Of a stretch of DNA of 64,000 nt, positions 8,522 through 16,982 are shown in pieces (position 1 is the stretch's first letter; the number at the start of each line of letters is the position of its first letter). The translations under genes were made by a program, and so were the position numbers. Below the pieces are notes generated by a model that saw only the letters and a program-made list of their open reading frames with translations, made no database searches and was not told the DNA's origin. Source of the stretch: Candidatus Wolframiiraptor sinensis. GTDB taxonomy: Archaea; Thermoproteota; Nitrososphaeria_A; Caldarchaeales; Wolframiiraptoraceae. The stretch covers positions 175,896-239,895 of the forward strand of contig JALNJX010000003.1 in the NCBI GenBank assembly GCA_023268255.1, written 5' to 3'.

Positions 8522-10462
8522 ATGCGGTGGAGGGTTGTCATCGGGTTCGTGGTCTTGGCGATGATGCTGCTCGAGCTGGCGCATGCCGCCGCCCAGTCCG
8601 AGGCCAGGATCATGTTGAAGGACTTTGAGGGTGTTAAACCGCTTGCTGGGGCCAAGGTTGTCGTGATCGATGCGGCCAATCCGGCCGATAGGCGCGAATA
8701 CCATGCCAGCGATGACGGGGTAGTCGTGATACCGGGGATCAGGGCAGCCGCGAGATACGTCTTGGAGGTTTACTGGGAGGGGTCGAGGTTCGCTGCCGGG
8801 AGCGCGCTGGTCCTCAGGAGGGAGATGTGGGGAGGCGAGCTGCTGGCCGCTGAGGAGGTCAGGGCCCACGTCTTCAAAGCCTCGATAATGCCCGTGACCG
8901 CGAGCGGCGGAGAGCTGGCGCTCCTCGCGAACCCGGTGAAGGGGAAGGTGTTCGAGAGGTTCGCGGGGATATATCTCGACGGCGTCGAGCTCGTGAGGGG
9001 CGAGCCGCCGCAGTTTACGCCGATGTCCGCCGAGGCGGAGATGGTGCCGCAGGGTGCGCATAGGCTGGAGGTTTGGTGGGCTGGATACAAGGTCTACGAC
9101 GGGGAGATATACGTCGGGCTCGACCACCTCCGCGGATACATCCCGGGCATAGATGACCCGGACCACTACAGGGAGGAGCTGAAGAAGCTCAAGATCCGGG
9201 TCACGACGAACACCACGGAGTTCAGGCTACTGGTAACCTACATGGGCGAGGGCGTCCGCACCGCAGTCCGTATAATGGATGAGGGCGAGAGGTTCATCAT
9301 TTCGTATTTGACGCGCCCCTATCCGGTTTGGATAGCGCCGGTCCCGATAGTCCCGCTGAAGCTGCGCATCGTGTACCACTACACGTGGGAGGAGTTGGCG
9401 GAGGGGTCCTGCATGCCCGACCCGGAGAAGGTCTGCGAGGTGGTGATACCGCCGGAGAAGGGCCCCTTCTACACGATAAGGGTTAGGGTTACGTCGAGGG
9501 AGGGCGCGCCGCTCATGGGGGCGAGGGTGGAGCTGGACGGCTGGGGCGAGCGGACAAACGATGAGGGCGTGGCGACATTCTACCTCGTCAGGCCGGGGAG
9601 GCACTCGCTGAAAGCCTCCTTCGGCGAGGTCGTCGCGGAGAGGGCGATAGAGGTCAGGGGGCCGGAGGAGGTGGCGATCGCGCTGGACCTAAAGCCGGTG
9701 AGGGTCGACATGCAGTTCGTGACATGGGATCATAAGCCCTGCGAGGTCTACTGGGTCCTCGAGGGGAGCGGGGGGCTCAGGTTCGATTCGGGCGGCCGCC
9801 CATCGTCGAGGATGGTCATCGAGAGCCTCCCAGCCGGGAAGTACACCCTCAGGTTAAGGCTTCCGGAGACGGGCTTGGAGTACGTGATGGTGGTGGCGAA
9901 TTACTTGGATCTCGCCAAGGACAAGTTCCCGGTTCCGATCGGGGACGTGAGGATGAGGTTCCTGCTGGATGGGGTCGAGCCGATAGCGAACGCGGCGGTT
10001 AAGCTGACCACGGATGGGGTATCCTTCAACTCGACGACGGACGGGCTGGGAGAGGCCCTCTTCGAGCGCCTGCCGCTCTATAGAACGTATGACGTCGAGC
10101 TGAGCTGGGGAGGCGGATACTCCTACGCGGGCAAGCTGAACCTGGGCTTTGATCTGGAGAGGACCGTCAATATCCCGAGCGACGAGGTGAGGAAGCCGGT
10201 AGCAGTCACCGTCACGAAGACGGAGCGCGAAACCGCCTGGACCACGATCGCGCAGGTCGTCGTCGAGTACAGGATTTCGACGGAGACCGTCACCACGACG
10301 GAGCGCTCGGCCATCACGACGACCAAGACCGTCACGACAACCGAAACCGCCGAGGTCGTGGCGAAGAGGGTCACGGTGCCGATTATCCCGATAATGGCCG
10401 CGGCCATCGCGGCGGCGATAATAGCGTCCGCGGCGATCGCCGCCAGGAGGTGGGCTAGGTGA
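8522..10462 (+). CDS. Large secreted, membrane-anchored surface protein
   Basis: A 646-residue protein with a signal peptide at residues 1-25 (hydrophobic core ending AHAAAQ), a long beta-rich ectodomain, a Thr-rich stalk (about 555-610, many TTT and TET repeats) and a C-terminal membrane helix (about 615-638) followed by RRWAR. Several segments look like carboxypeptidase-regulatory or Ig-like repeats: LAGAKVVVIDA near 40, SREGAPLMGARVELDG near 323 and a similar unit near 480. The stalk is a likely site of O-glycosylation and would lift the domains through the cell envelope. Probable role: S-layer or pseudoperiplasmic structural or binding protein. It overlaps the next gene by 4 nt (GTGA). 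Confidence 0.75.
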   Translation: MRWRVVIGFVVLAMMLLELAHAAAQSEARIMLKDFEGVKPLAGAKVVVIDAANPADRREYHASDDGVVVIPGIRAAARYVLEVYWEGSRFAAGSALVLRREMWGGELLAAEEVRAHVFKASIMPVTASGGELALLANPVKGKVFERFAGIYLDGVELVRGEPPQFTPMSAEAEMVPQGAHRLEVWWAGYKVYDGEIYVGLDHLRGYIPGIDDPDHYREELKKLKIRVTTNTTEFRLLVTYMGEGVRTAVRIMDEGERFIISYLTRPYPVWIAPVPIVPLKLRIVYHYTWEELAEGSCMPDPEKVCEVVIPPEKGPFYTIRVRVTSREGAPLMGARVELDGWGERTNDEGVATFYLVRPGRHSLKASFGEVVAERAIEVRGPEEVAIALDLKPVRVDMQFVTWDHKPCEVYWVLEGSGGLRFDSGGRPSSRMVIESLPAGKYTLRLRLPETGLEYVMVVANYLDLAKDKFPVPIGDVRMRFLLDGVEPIANAAVKLTTDGVSFNSTTDGLGEALFERLPLYRTYDVELSWGGGYSYAGKLNLGFDLERTVNIPSDEVRKPVAVTVTKTERETAWTTIAQVVVEYRISTETVTTTERSAITTTKTVTTTETAEVVAKRVTVPIIPIMAAAIAAAIIASAAIAARRWAR

Positions 10463-10905
10463 GCTGGAGAATCATCTTGACGGCGCTAATCGCGCTGGCC
10501 CTGATCCTGGGAGTGGGCGCCGAATCCGCGGGAATAGGGCCCGCGCCTACGACCAGGACGGACGAGGAGGCCGCTCACCCCCCCAGCTGGACCACGACCA
10601 GGACGACCACGGTCTGGGAGGCCGTCACGAGCACCGCGACGGTGACCGTGACTGGTACAATCGAGGCTACGGTTACGGAGACCGTGAAGGTCCCGGAAAT
10701 CGAGGCGATTCTGAAGGTCGAGACAGTGACGGTCACGGCCACAAAGATCATCGAGGTTGAGGAAGAGGCTATCCCGAGCATCCCAACGACGGCGGCAATA
10801 GCGCTCGCCGCCACCGCGATAGCCGCTATCATAATAGCGAGGGCGAGGAGGTTAAGGAGTGGCCTAACATCAAGTCCAAGCCGGGCGTCGAGTATAGGTA
10901 GATAA
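10459..10905 (+). CDS. Small Thr-rich membrane-anchored surface protein
   Basis: Starts with GTG inside the stop of the larger surface gene, so the two are translationally coupled. It has a signal peptide (about 1-22), a Thr/Val-rich stalk (about 30-105, with TVTVTGT-type repeats) and a membrane helix near 111-128, then a basic tail. Its architecture equals the stalk and anchor of the upstream protein without the ectodomain, so it may arise from a duplication or act as its partner. No catalytic motif. Function unknown. Confidence 0.65.
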   Translation: MSWRIILTALIALALILGVGAESAGIGPAPTTRTDEEAAHPPSWTTTRTTTVWEAVTSTATVTVTGTIEATVTETVKVPEIEAILKVETVTVTATKIIEVEEEAIPSIPTTAAIALAATAIAAIIIARARRLRSGLTSSPSRASSIGR

Positions 10906-11021
10906 AGGCTTACAGTGGGAAGGCGATTATCGGTCATCTTGAGGCTTATAAGAATTATCTGTGCGGGAGAAGATTCGCAGAATCGTGTCAGGAGAATGGT
11001 CTCCTTAAAAGGTGTTGGGGG

Positions 11022-11111
11022 ATGAAGCTAGGCGATCTAATATTATTGCTGGTTGAGGCTAATGGGGGCAAAGTGGAGGGCAGAAGCATTCGGAGGAGAC
11101 GGTCTATCTAG
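11022..11111 (+). pseudogene. N-terminal fragment of a YwgA-like protein
   Basis: A 29-codon frame begins MKLGDLILLLVEANGGK and continues VEGR before turning into a basic, unrelated tail. The opening resembles the start of archaeal YwgA-like proteins, where it is followed by TRLQKLVF-type sequence that is absent here. A second fragment with the same opening lies at 30860-30925. I treat both as decayed starts; a short functional peptide cannot be excluded. The rest of the spacer 10906-11191 holds nothing else apart from an A/T-rich promoter region near 11140-11160. Confidence 0.35.
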
Positions 11112-11191
11112 CGGCGCGCGTGCCCGGCTCATATTAACTTTTTTAAAATCAAAGATAAAGTTAACCACCGCATCATGGAGATGGAGATTGG

Positions 11192-12001
11192 ATGGACGAG
11201 CTCTATGCCATAGTCTATACTGAGCGGAATCCGAGAGCGCGCGAGGCGGCGGAGAGGGCTAAAAGAATCCTAGAGGATCGGGGGATAGCCGCCGAGATCT
11301 ACAGCGCCTCGATGCTTGTGGACAACTCTCTCCCTGAGAGCACCTCGCTCGCGATCACGCTCGGAGGCGACGGCACAATACTGAAGACCATCGGAGCTCT
11401 GAGAAAACCGGAGGCAAGGGTACTCGGCGTGAATTTCGGGAGGGGCGGCTACCTCACGGAGGTCGAGGCGGAGGAGCTCGGTGAGGCCCTGGAAAAGGTT
11501 CTCGCGGGAGGCTACTCGGTGGAGCACAAAATGCTTCTCTCAATAACCGTTGATGGCGAGATTATCGGAGAAGCGCTCAATGAAGCGTATATCGCGTCTC
11601 AGGCAATGGGAAAGACCCTAAGCCTCGAGGTGAGGAGAGATGATGAGGTGATCGCCAGAGGCCTCGCGGACGGCTTGATAATAGCATCACCGGTCGGCTC
11701 AACGGCTTACAGCTTCTCGGCCGGAGGCCCCGTAGTTGATGATGATCTGGAGGCTGTTATCCTCACTCCAGTCTGCCCTATCGGCGGCCTAAGGCCCATG
11801 GTGCTCTCCCTCGAGCACAGAGTGGAGGTGGCTGCCGGCGGCGACTACGGCTTCTCGATCCTGATAGACGGCTATCTCCTGAGAAGGATCGACAAGAGAT
11901 CGGTAATTGTTGCTGTGAGCAGGTCGAGCAGGCGGGCCGCCTTCCTAAGGCTGAGGCCGGGTGGAGGCCTTGCTAGGAGGATCAGGAAGAAGCTCGGCTA
12001 G
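11192..12001 (+). CDS. nadK: NAD kinase
   Basis: Phosphorylates NAD to NADP. The diagnostic GGDGT motif is at about residue 58, followed by GVNFGRGGYLTE, the NEAYI block and SPVGSTAYSFSAGGP, all typical of the PpnK/NadK fold. 269 residues is the normal archaeal length. A TTTTTTAAAATC stretch at about 11140-11151 could serve as the promoter. The 3' end overlaps nob1. Confidence 0.95.
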   Translation: MDELYAIVYTERNPRAREAAERAKRILEDRGIAAEIYSASMLVDNSLPESTSLAITLGGDGTILKTIGALRKPEARVLGVNFGRGGYLTEVEAEELGEALEKVLAGGYSVEHKMLLSITVDGEIIGEALNEAYIASQAMGKTLSLEVRRDDEVIARGLADGLIIASPVGSTAYSFSAGGPVVDDDLEAVILTPVCPIGGLRPMVLSLEHRVEVAAGGDYGFSILIDGYLLRRIDKRSVIVAVSRSSRRAAFLRLRPGGGLARRIRKKLG

Positions 12002-12011
12002 GCGAGCCATC

Positions 12012-12500
12012 GTGCTGGATGCCGCGGCCCTCATCCTCGGATTCACGCATATCGAGGACGCTCTTGCAGTGACCTCGAGCAGGGTGCTGGAGGAGGCCAG
12101 GGATCGAGAGGCGAGATACAGGGCTCTCGCCGCCCAGGAGAGCGCATTGGTAAAGGTTATGGAGCCGGAGCCGGCATACATGGAGAAGGTTAAGGAGGAA
12201 GCGCGCGGCCTGGGCGAGATCGAGCTCTCCGAGGCCGATATCAGCGTCCTCGCCCTCGCCCTGCAACTTTCCAAGTCGGGCTGGGATACATGCATCCTCA
12301 CCTCAGACTACTCAATCCAGAACCTGGCCTCGAGGATGGGGCTAAAGGTCAAGCCGATATTACATCAGGGCATAAGGGAGGTGATAAGCTGGGAGGTTTA
12401 TTGTGGAGCCTGCGGGTGGGTTGGAGATGGCAGGCCGGGCGAATTGTGCCCGAGATGCGGCCATAGGCTGAAGAGGAGACCGCGGAGAGGGGAAAGATGA
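12012..12500 (+). CDS. nob1: Ribosome maturation endonuclease Nob1
   Basis: PIN-domain ribonuclease that cuts the 3' end of pre-16S rRNA. The N terminus VLDAAALILGF carries the first catalytic Asp, ELSEADISVLALAL the second acidic group and CILTSDYSIQN the third. The C terminus is a zinc ribbon, CGACGW and CPRCGHRLK. The frame is open from a GTG at 11961, but that would overlap nadK by 41 nt and add a non-conserved tail; GTG at 12012 matches the family start. Cotranscribed with nadK and amzA. Confidence 0.88.
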   Translation: MLDAAALILGFTHIEDALAVTSSRVLEEARDREARYRALAAQESALVKVMEPEPAYMEKVKEEARGLGEIELSEADISVLALALQLSKSGWDTCILTSDYSIQNLASRMGLKVKPILHQGIREVISWEVYCGACGWVGDGRPGELCPRCGHRLKRRPRRGER

Positions 12501-13012
12501 GAATAAAGCTGATCTCGGAGTTTGCGGATGAGGAGGTGCTCAGGGAGATCGCGGAGGCGCTGAGGAGAGTTTACGGCGAAGTGGTCGAGATAGAGTTCGC
12601 GGAGAACCTGATCGGAAAAGGTTTCCTCGACCGCGATAGAGGGCAGTATGATGCATGGAAGATAGTTCAATACTACCGCGAGATGCTCGGTGAGGACGAG
12701 TACATACTCCTAGTAACGGATAAGGATCTCTACGCAGCAGGGCTGAACTTCGTCTTCGGCCTCGCGTGGAGGGGCGTTGCGATAATTTCGGTTCACAGGC
12801 TTTTCCCCGAATTCTATGGCCAGCCGCCGGACCACAGCCTATTGAAAGAGAGGGCGGTTAAGGAGGCGGTGCACGAGGTCGGCCACCTCCATGGGCTGAC
12901 GCACTGCGATGATCGGAGATGCGTCATGGCATTCAGCAACTCGATAATCGACACGGACTACAAGATGAGCAGGCCATGCAGGAGGTGCCTCGCGAAGCTA
13001 CGCCTCATCTGA
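12497..13012 (+). CDS. amzA: Archaemetzincin, zinc protease family
   Basis: Metzincin-clan peptidase with the long zinc motif HEVGHLHGLTHC near residue 130 and the following CVMAFSNSI methionine turn. The CxxC near the end (CRRC) belongs to the second zinc site of the family. The physiological substrate is not known. Its start overlaps nob1 by 4 nt (ATGA), and its end overlaps the convergent gene at 12998 by 15 nt. Confidence 0.92.
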   Translation: MRIKLISEFADEEVLREIAEALRRVYGEVVEIEFAENLIGKGFLDRDRGQYDAWKIVQYYREMLGEDEYILLVTDKDLYAAGLNFVFGLAWRGVAIISVHRLFPEFYGQPPDHSLLKERAVKEAVHEVGHLHGLTHCDDRRCVMAFSNSIIDTDYKMSRPCRRCLAKLRLI

Positions 13013-13408
13013 CCCAGCCCTGGCCTCAAGCTCCTTGAGTAATCTCTTCACATGGGATTTCGGCAGGACCTCGGCTTCAACGAGGTTCACGATCGAGTTC
13101 GGGGACGCCTTGCCCGAGACCCTCCCAATGGCCCCCTTAACCTGCCTCCAGATCAGGCTCGTATTCCCGCTCTTGGAGTTGTAGATGATCCCGAGGACCT
13201 CATAAGCCTTGACGAACTTTATCTCCTTAACGGTCTCCAGACTGAACTTTGAGACCGCCTCCACGTGAATTCTCCCGGGAGGATCCCTCTCAGGAAAGAT
13301 GGATGGATCTTTCAGGTAGCCCTTTGGTATGAAGGAGTAGCAGGTATTCAGAATCATGAACCTCCTAAACTTCTCGAGCGTCGTCTTCACATCGATCTCC
13401 ACAGACAT
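12998..13408 (-). CDS. Conserved-looking hypothetical protein
   Basis: A 136-residue protein with no family I can name. The ORF is open to 13594, but ATG at 13408 follows GGTGG and starts MSVEIDVKTTLEKF, a natural beginning; the upstream part would run into the SMC promoter. The N-terminal half looks alpha/beta, and the C-terminal part (VKGAIGRVSGKASPNSI, then LLKELEARAG) looks like a small helical or winged-helix domain. It is divergent from the SMC operon and may share its control region. Confidence 0.55.
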   Translation of the reverse strand: MSVEIDVKTTLEKFRRFMILNTCYSFIPKGYLKDPSIFPERDPPGRIHVEAVSKFSLETVKEIKFVKAYEVLGIIYNSKSGNTSLIWRQVKGAIGRVSGKASPNSIVNLVEAEVLPKSHVKRLLKELEARAGSDEA

Positions 13409-13587
13409 CCACCATCCGCTCTTACGGGAGGCTTCTCCAGCGGAGGAGATTACGCGCGTCCTAAAATAGCTTTTACCGCGGGGCGCCCGAGTTACTGGGA
13501 TAATTCTGGGAGATTTTCGTGAGTATGCTTCGAAAAGCGCGCGGGCATATCCCTTAATATGGGGATTCCTCAACCGCCTTAGAGAGA

Positions 13588-15345
13588 ATGGCATCGAGCG
13601 GGGAATCCGCCGGCGCGATGGAGGAGGCTTCCAAGCCCACCGGCACCTATATTCGCGAGGTCATCCTCGAGAACTTCATGAGTCACGAGTACTCAAGGAT
13701 TACGCTCTCACCGGGCCTCAACGTGATCACGGGGCCCAACGGCTCCGGGAAATCCTCGATCCTCCTAGGAATATCAGTGGCCCTTGGTCAAACTTATACC
13801 GATAGGGCTGGAAAGCTCAGCGACCTGATAAGGAGAGGTGAGAAGGCGGCGAGGCTAACGGTAATCTTCGATAACGCGGAGGTTGATGGGCGGAGGCCGA
13901 TCCCCTGGCTGCAATCCGATCAACTCGTGATAACGAGGTACCTGAAAAGGACGGGCGAATACTGGCATTATGTCAATAACAGGCTTAAGACCAAGGCGGA
14001 GGTCGATCATCTCCTGAGAAGGCTCGGGATAAATCCGAACAACATGCTGATAATAATGCATCAGAACATGATAGAGGAGTTCGCCTCCAAGAACAATGTC
14101 GAGAAGCTGAAGATGGTGGAGGATGCGGTCGGCGCATCGCAGTTCAGGCAGAGGATAATAGAGGCCGAGGCCAAGCTCAGGGACATAGAGGCTCAGGAGA
14201 ATAGCTTGAAGAGGGCGCTGGAGGAGGCGAGGGCCGCGGTGGAATACTGGAAGGAGCAATACGAGAAGCTTATGATGAAGAGGAGGCTCGAAGGGGAAAA
14301 GAGGAGGCTTGAGCTGGAGTATGCATGGGCCCTCGTCTCCGAGGCGGAAGCATCGGCGAACAAGCTCAGAGAGAGGATCGAGGCGCTTATGCTCGAGGAG
14401 AGGAAGCTCCTGGGTGAGATAGAGTATCATGAGGGCGAGGTCGAGAGGATAAGGCGGAAGCTCTTGGACCTGATAGACGCTGTTAAGCGCGGCGAGCTCG
14501 TGAACTTGGAGGGATTCGGGAAGGACTTGGACGTGCTATTGGATGAGAAGGGGCTCGCTGAGGTCGCGAAATACAGGCTCCAGGAGAACAGGTCTGAGCA
14601 GAAGAGGCTTGGCTATGAGCTCAAGAGGATCGAGAAGGAGCTGGCGGAGAAGATGGCGAGCGCTTCAGCTCTCGGGGAGAGGGTCAAGACCGCTAGAAGG
14701 CCTCAGGAGATACTGGAGGATATCCGGTCGATTGGGCTCCAGATAGCATCCCTCGGAGAAGTATTCGAGGAGGCTGAGGACATGTATCTCGTCGCGGATG
14801 CCAGGTATAGGGAGACGGAGCAGAGGTCCATGGAGCTCGAGGAGAACCTGAAGAAGGCGATGGAGGAGCTCGAGTATAGGAAGGAGCTCTGGAGAAAGTT
14901 CCTGAGAGACCTCGTGAAGGACGTTGAGCCCAAGTTCGACTCAATCCTCTCAATAGTCGATGGCGCGGGAAGAATAGTGCTAAGAAACCTAGAGGATCTG
15001 GAGAAGGCGAGCATAGAGCTTCACGTCGGGTTCCGGGGCGCCGAGCCGGTCCTACTCGACGCCCAAACCCATAGTGGCGGGGAGAGGATCGTCGGGACCC
15101 TCGCATTCCTCCTAGCTCTCCAGAGGTACATCAAGTCGCCCTTCAGGGCGGTTGACGAGTTTGACGTCCACTTGGACCCCCTGAATCGCGAGAGGATGAT
15201 AAAGCTCCTGGTGAACGTGGCTGAGCAGGAGCCGAGATCCCAGTACATAATAATCACGCCCGGAAAGATCCCGGTGAAGGAAGGCATGAACGTGATACTA
15301 GTCCAGAACGTTGGAGGGAAATCCATGATCGGGAGGCCGGAGTAA
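13588..15345 (+). CDS. Short SMC ATPase related to Smc5
   Basis: ABC-type SMC ATPase, 585 residues. Walker A GPNGSGKS is at 49-56, a Q-loop region IIMHQNMIEEFASKN at about 155-169, the signature HSGGERIVGT at about 495-504 and Walker B/D-loop RAVDEFDVHLDP at about 520-531. The Q-loop with EEFA and the C-terminal QYIIITP resemble eukaryotic Smc5 more than Smc1-4 or Rad50. Residues about 180-470 form two coiled-coil arms. There is no room for a ~150-residue SMC hinge and no Rad50-type CxxC hook. A TTAATAT element lies 27 nt upstream of the probable transcript start. It forms an operon with a kleisin-like and a KITE-like gene, overlapping the former by 1 nt. Confidence 0.85.
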   Translation: MASSGESAGAMEEASKPTGTYIREVILENFMSHEYSRITLSPGLNVITGPNGSGKSSILLGISVALGQTYTDRAGKLSDLIRRGEKAARLTVIFDNAEVDGRRPIPWLQSDQLVITRYLKRTGEYWHYVNNRLKTKAEVDHLLRRLGINPNNMLIIMHQNMIEEFASKNNVEKLKMVEDAVGASQFRQRIIEAEAKLRDIEAQENSLKRALEEARAAVEYWKEQYEKLMMKRRLEGEKRRLELEYAWALVSEAEASANKLRERIEALMLEERKLLGEIEYHEGEVERIRRKLLDLIDAVKRGELVNLEGFGKDLDVLLDEKGLAEVAKYRLQENRSEQKRLGYELKRIEKELAEKMASASALGERVKTARRPQEILEDIRSIGLQIASLGEVFEEAEDMYLVADARYRETEQRSMELEENLKKAMEELEYRKELWRKFLRDLVKDVEPKFDSILSIVDGAGRIVLRNLEDLEKASIELHVGFRGAEPVLLDAQTHSGGERIVGTLAFLLALQRYIKSPFRAVDEFDVHLDPLNRERMIKLLVNVAEQEPRSQYIIITPGKIPVKEGMNVILVQNVGGKSMIGRPE

Positions 15346-16097
15346 TGTCCTCGAAATCATTCAAGGTCTCGAGGGAGGAGCTTGAGAGAATAATACAGAT
15401 CTGCGAGAACATCGAGAGGAGGGGGCTCGACCCGTTCACAGTCAACGTGAGGGCGCTGCTGGAGAAGCTCAGGAAGCTTCTCGAGGAGGGTGGAGACCTC
15501 GATCACTACATCTTAGACGCCGAGACCATGTATAGAATAGCCGCATTAATCGCGCTCCAGCACAAGTGGCTTAGGGAGCGAGCCCAATCCCTCTTCATAG
15601 ATGCTCAGATGATTCAGGCGAGGCTCATCGCGCTCGACAACAAGTCAATAGTCAGGGCATTCCTCAAGGCTTGGAGACCGGCAATCTCCCTAGAGCAGAT
15701 AACGATTCACAGGCTTAGGCATGGGATCGAGCACTTTCTCAGCCTGCCGCCGAGAACCGGCGAGAGAAGCTTGGGATGGAAGATCTCTCGGAGAGATGTT
15801 GAGCAGGCTAGAGGAAGCTTGGAGCTAGAGGAGGAGCTATCCGAAAAGCTGGAGAAGCTCCATCAAGAGCTGATCGAGAGATACAGGCTCGAGGGTGAGA
15901 TAGATTACTGGGATTTCGTGCGCGGCAAGGGGTTCGAGGAGACATTCGAGCGAGCATATCTCCTGAGCTTTCTCATAACGAACGGTTACGTAGATGTCAA
16001 AAGGAATCCACTGAGGGGCGAGATAAAGCTCGTGCCCAAGAGGGAGAAATCGGAGAGAAAACGGCCGTCCTCCCTCGTAATAACCTTGAGGAGTTGA
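15345..16097 (+). CDS. Kleisin-like (ScpA/Nse4-type) subunit of the SMC complex
   Basis: A 250-residue helical protein that starts on the last base of the SMC stop codon (TAATG). The N-terminal ~120 residues are a helical bundle (DAETMYRIAALIALQHKWLR), the middle is linker-like and the C-terminal ~70 residues (IDYWDFVRGKGFEETFERAYLLSFLITNGYV split by strands) resemble a winged-helix with an ITNGYVDVKRN-like wing. That order, helical N domain, linker, C-terminal winged helix, fits a kleisin bridging two SMC heads. The identification rests on context and architecture, not on a detected family motif. Confidence 0.55.
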   Translation: MSSKSFKVSREELERIIQICENIERRGLDPFTVNVRALLEKLRKLLEEGGDLDHYILDAETMYRIAALIALQHKWLRERAQSLFIDAQMIQARLIALDNKSIVRAFLKAWRPAISLEQITIHRLRHGIEHFLSLPPRTGERSLGWKISRRDVEQARGSLELEEELSEKLEKLHQELIERYRLEGEIDYWDFVRGKGFEETFERAYLLSFLITNGYVDVKRNPLRGEIKLVPKREKSERKRPSSLVITLRS

Positions 16098-16104
16098 TGA
16101 GCCA

Positions 16105-16686
16105 ATGAGCAGCGATGAGGCTTTCTCGAGAAAGCTCGCGGTCGCGGCCGCGATGTTGCTATTCCGAAGCCACCGCAGGCCCGGCGTCAAAGGATGGGAG
16201 CTGAAGCAGAAGCTCGGCAAAAACTATATGAAGGTAATCGATGCCCTGAACTCATATCTCAAGAGAATGGGGCTCGAGGTGAAGACGGTCCTCGAGGAAG
16301 GTGGTGATCTGGATAAGGCCAGGTTCTACATAGTCCTCTCACATCAATTGACCTTATCAGATCTCGTGGCGGCCGGCTGGAGCATAGATGAGGTCGCGGC
16401 CCTAGCAGTGGCCCTATCCATCCTAGCCAGCAGGGGAGGCAAGGCTCCTCTAAGGGATATCCTAGAAGTCCTAGAGGCAAAGCTCCCGAGGTGGAAGGCC
16501 GAGGCGTATATCGAGAGGGCTATTCGAAGAGGCTACCTAGAGAAGATGGATGACGATGTCCTAGTGGTGGGCTGGCGGACGAGGGTCGAGGTGGATCAGC
16601 AGGAGCTCCTGAAATCGATCCTCGAGTTCCGCCTGGAGGAGTCGGCTCAAGGCGGGGAGAAAGAGCAGGAGCAGGCCGATGAATAG
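16105..16686 (+). CDS. ScpB/KITE-like winged-helix subunit
   Basis: A 193-residue protein 7 nt downstream of the kleisin-like gene. The first half (LFRSHRRPGVKGWELKQKLG, then YMKVIDALNSYLKRMGLEVK) is a typical winged-helix with the RPGV-GxEL pattern seen in archaeal ScpB-like and Nse1/Nse3-like KITE proteins. The second half (LADLVAAG-like SDLVAAGWSIDEVAALAVAL, then LPRWKAEAYIERAIRRGYL) is a second winged-helix. Two tandem winged helices are the KITE signature. It probably dimerises on the kleisin linker. The C terminus is acidic. Confidence 0.6.
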   Translation: MSSDEAFSRKLAVAAAMLLFRSHRRPGVKGWELKQKLGKNYMKVIDALNSYLKRMGLEVKTVLEEGGDLDKARFYIVLSHQLTLSDLVAAGWSIDEVAALAVALSILASRGGKAPLRDILEVLEAKLPRWKAEAYIERAIRRGYLEKMDDDVLVVGWRTRVEVDQQELLKSILEFRLEESAQGGEKEQEQADE

Positions 16687-16800
16687 ATCAAAAGCGGATG
16701 AAGACTCTCCTAGAATTACTAGAATGCGGTCCAGAATATGGGTGCGACGGTTCTAGAATCGCAAGAATTAAACCATCCATGAGGCGTGTTAATCTCCGGG

Positions 16801-16899
16801 ATGGAGCGGAGATCATCGCTCTCGCAGATAAAGCTCACGGCCTTAATAGTCTTGAACACGCTACTTCTGGCAATACTCTTATTCGTAGCCCTGCTTTAG
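16801..16899 (+). CDS. Possible 32-residue single-span membrane peptide
   Basis: A short frame between the SMC operon and the GTPase: six polar or basic residues (MERRSS), then a continuous hydrophobic helix from about residue 10 to the end (LTALIVLNTLLLAILLF). That composition is rare in chance frames of a 55% GC genome. No family is recognised and there is no strong ribosome-binding site. It may be a small membrane subunit or a chance frame. The rest of the 16687-16982 spacer holds nothing else convincing. Confidence 0.3.
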   Translation: MERRSSLSQIKLTALIVLNTLLLAILLFVALL

Positions 16900-16982
16900 G
16901 CGGGGGCAGCCTCCTTGAAGCCGGCCGAGAATAAGGTTTTCTACCAGCCTCCCCTTCTCATCATTGGGGTGAGTCTCTAAGC

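Noticed and set aside
16698..16934. 78-codon frame after the KITE-like gene
   Set aside because: It has no protein-like pattern and conflicts with the more convincing short membrane peptide at 16801 in another frame.
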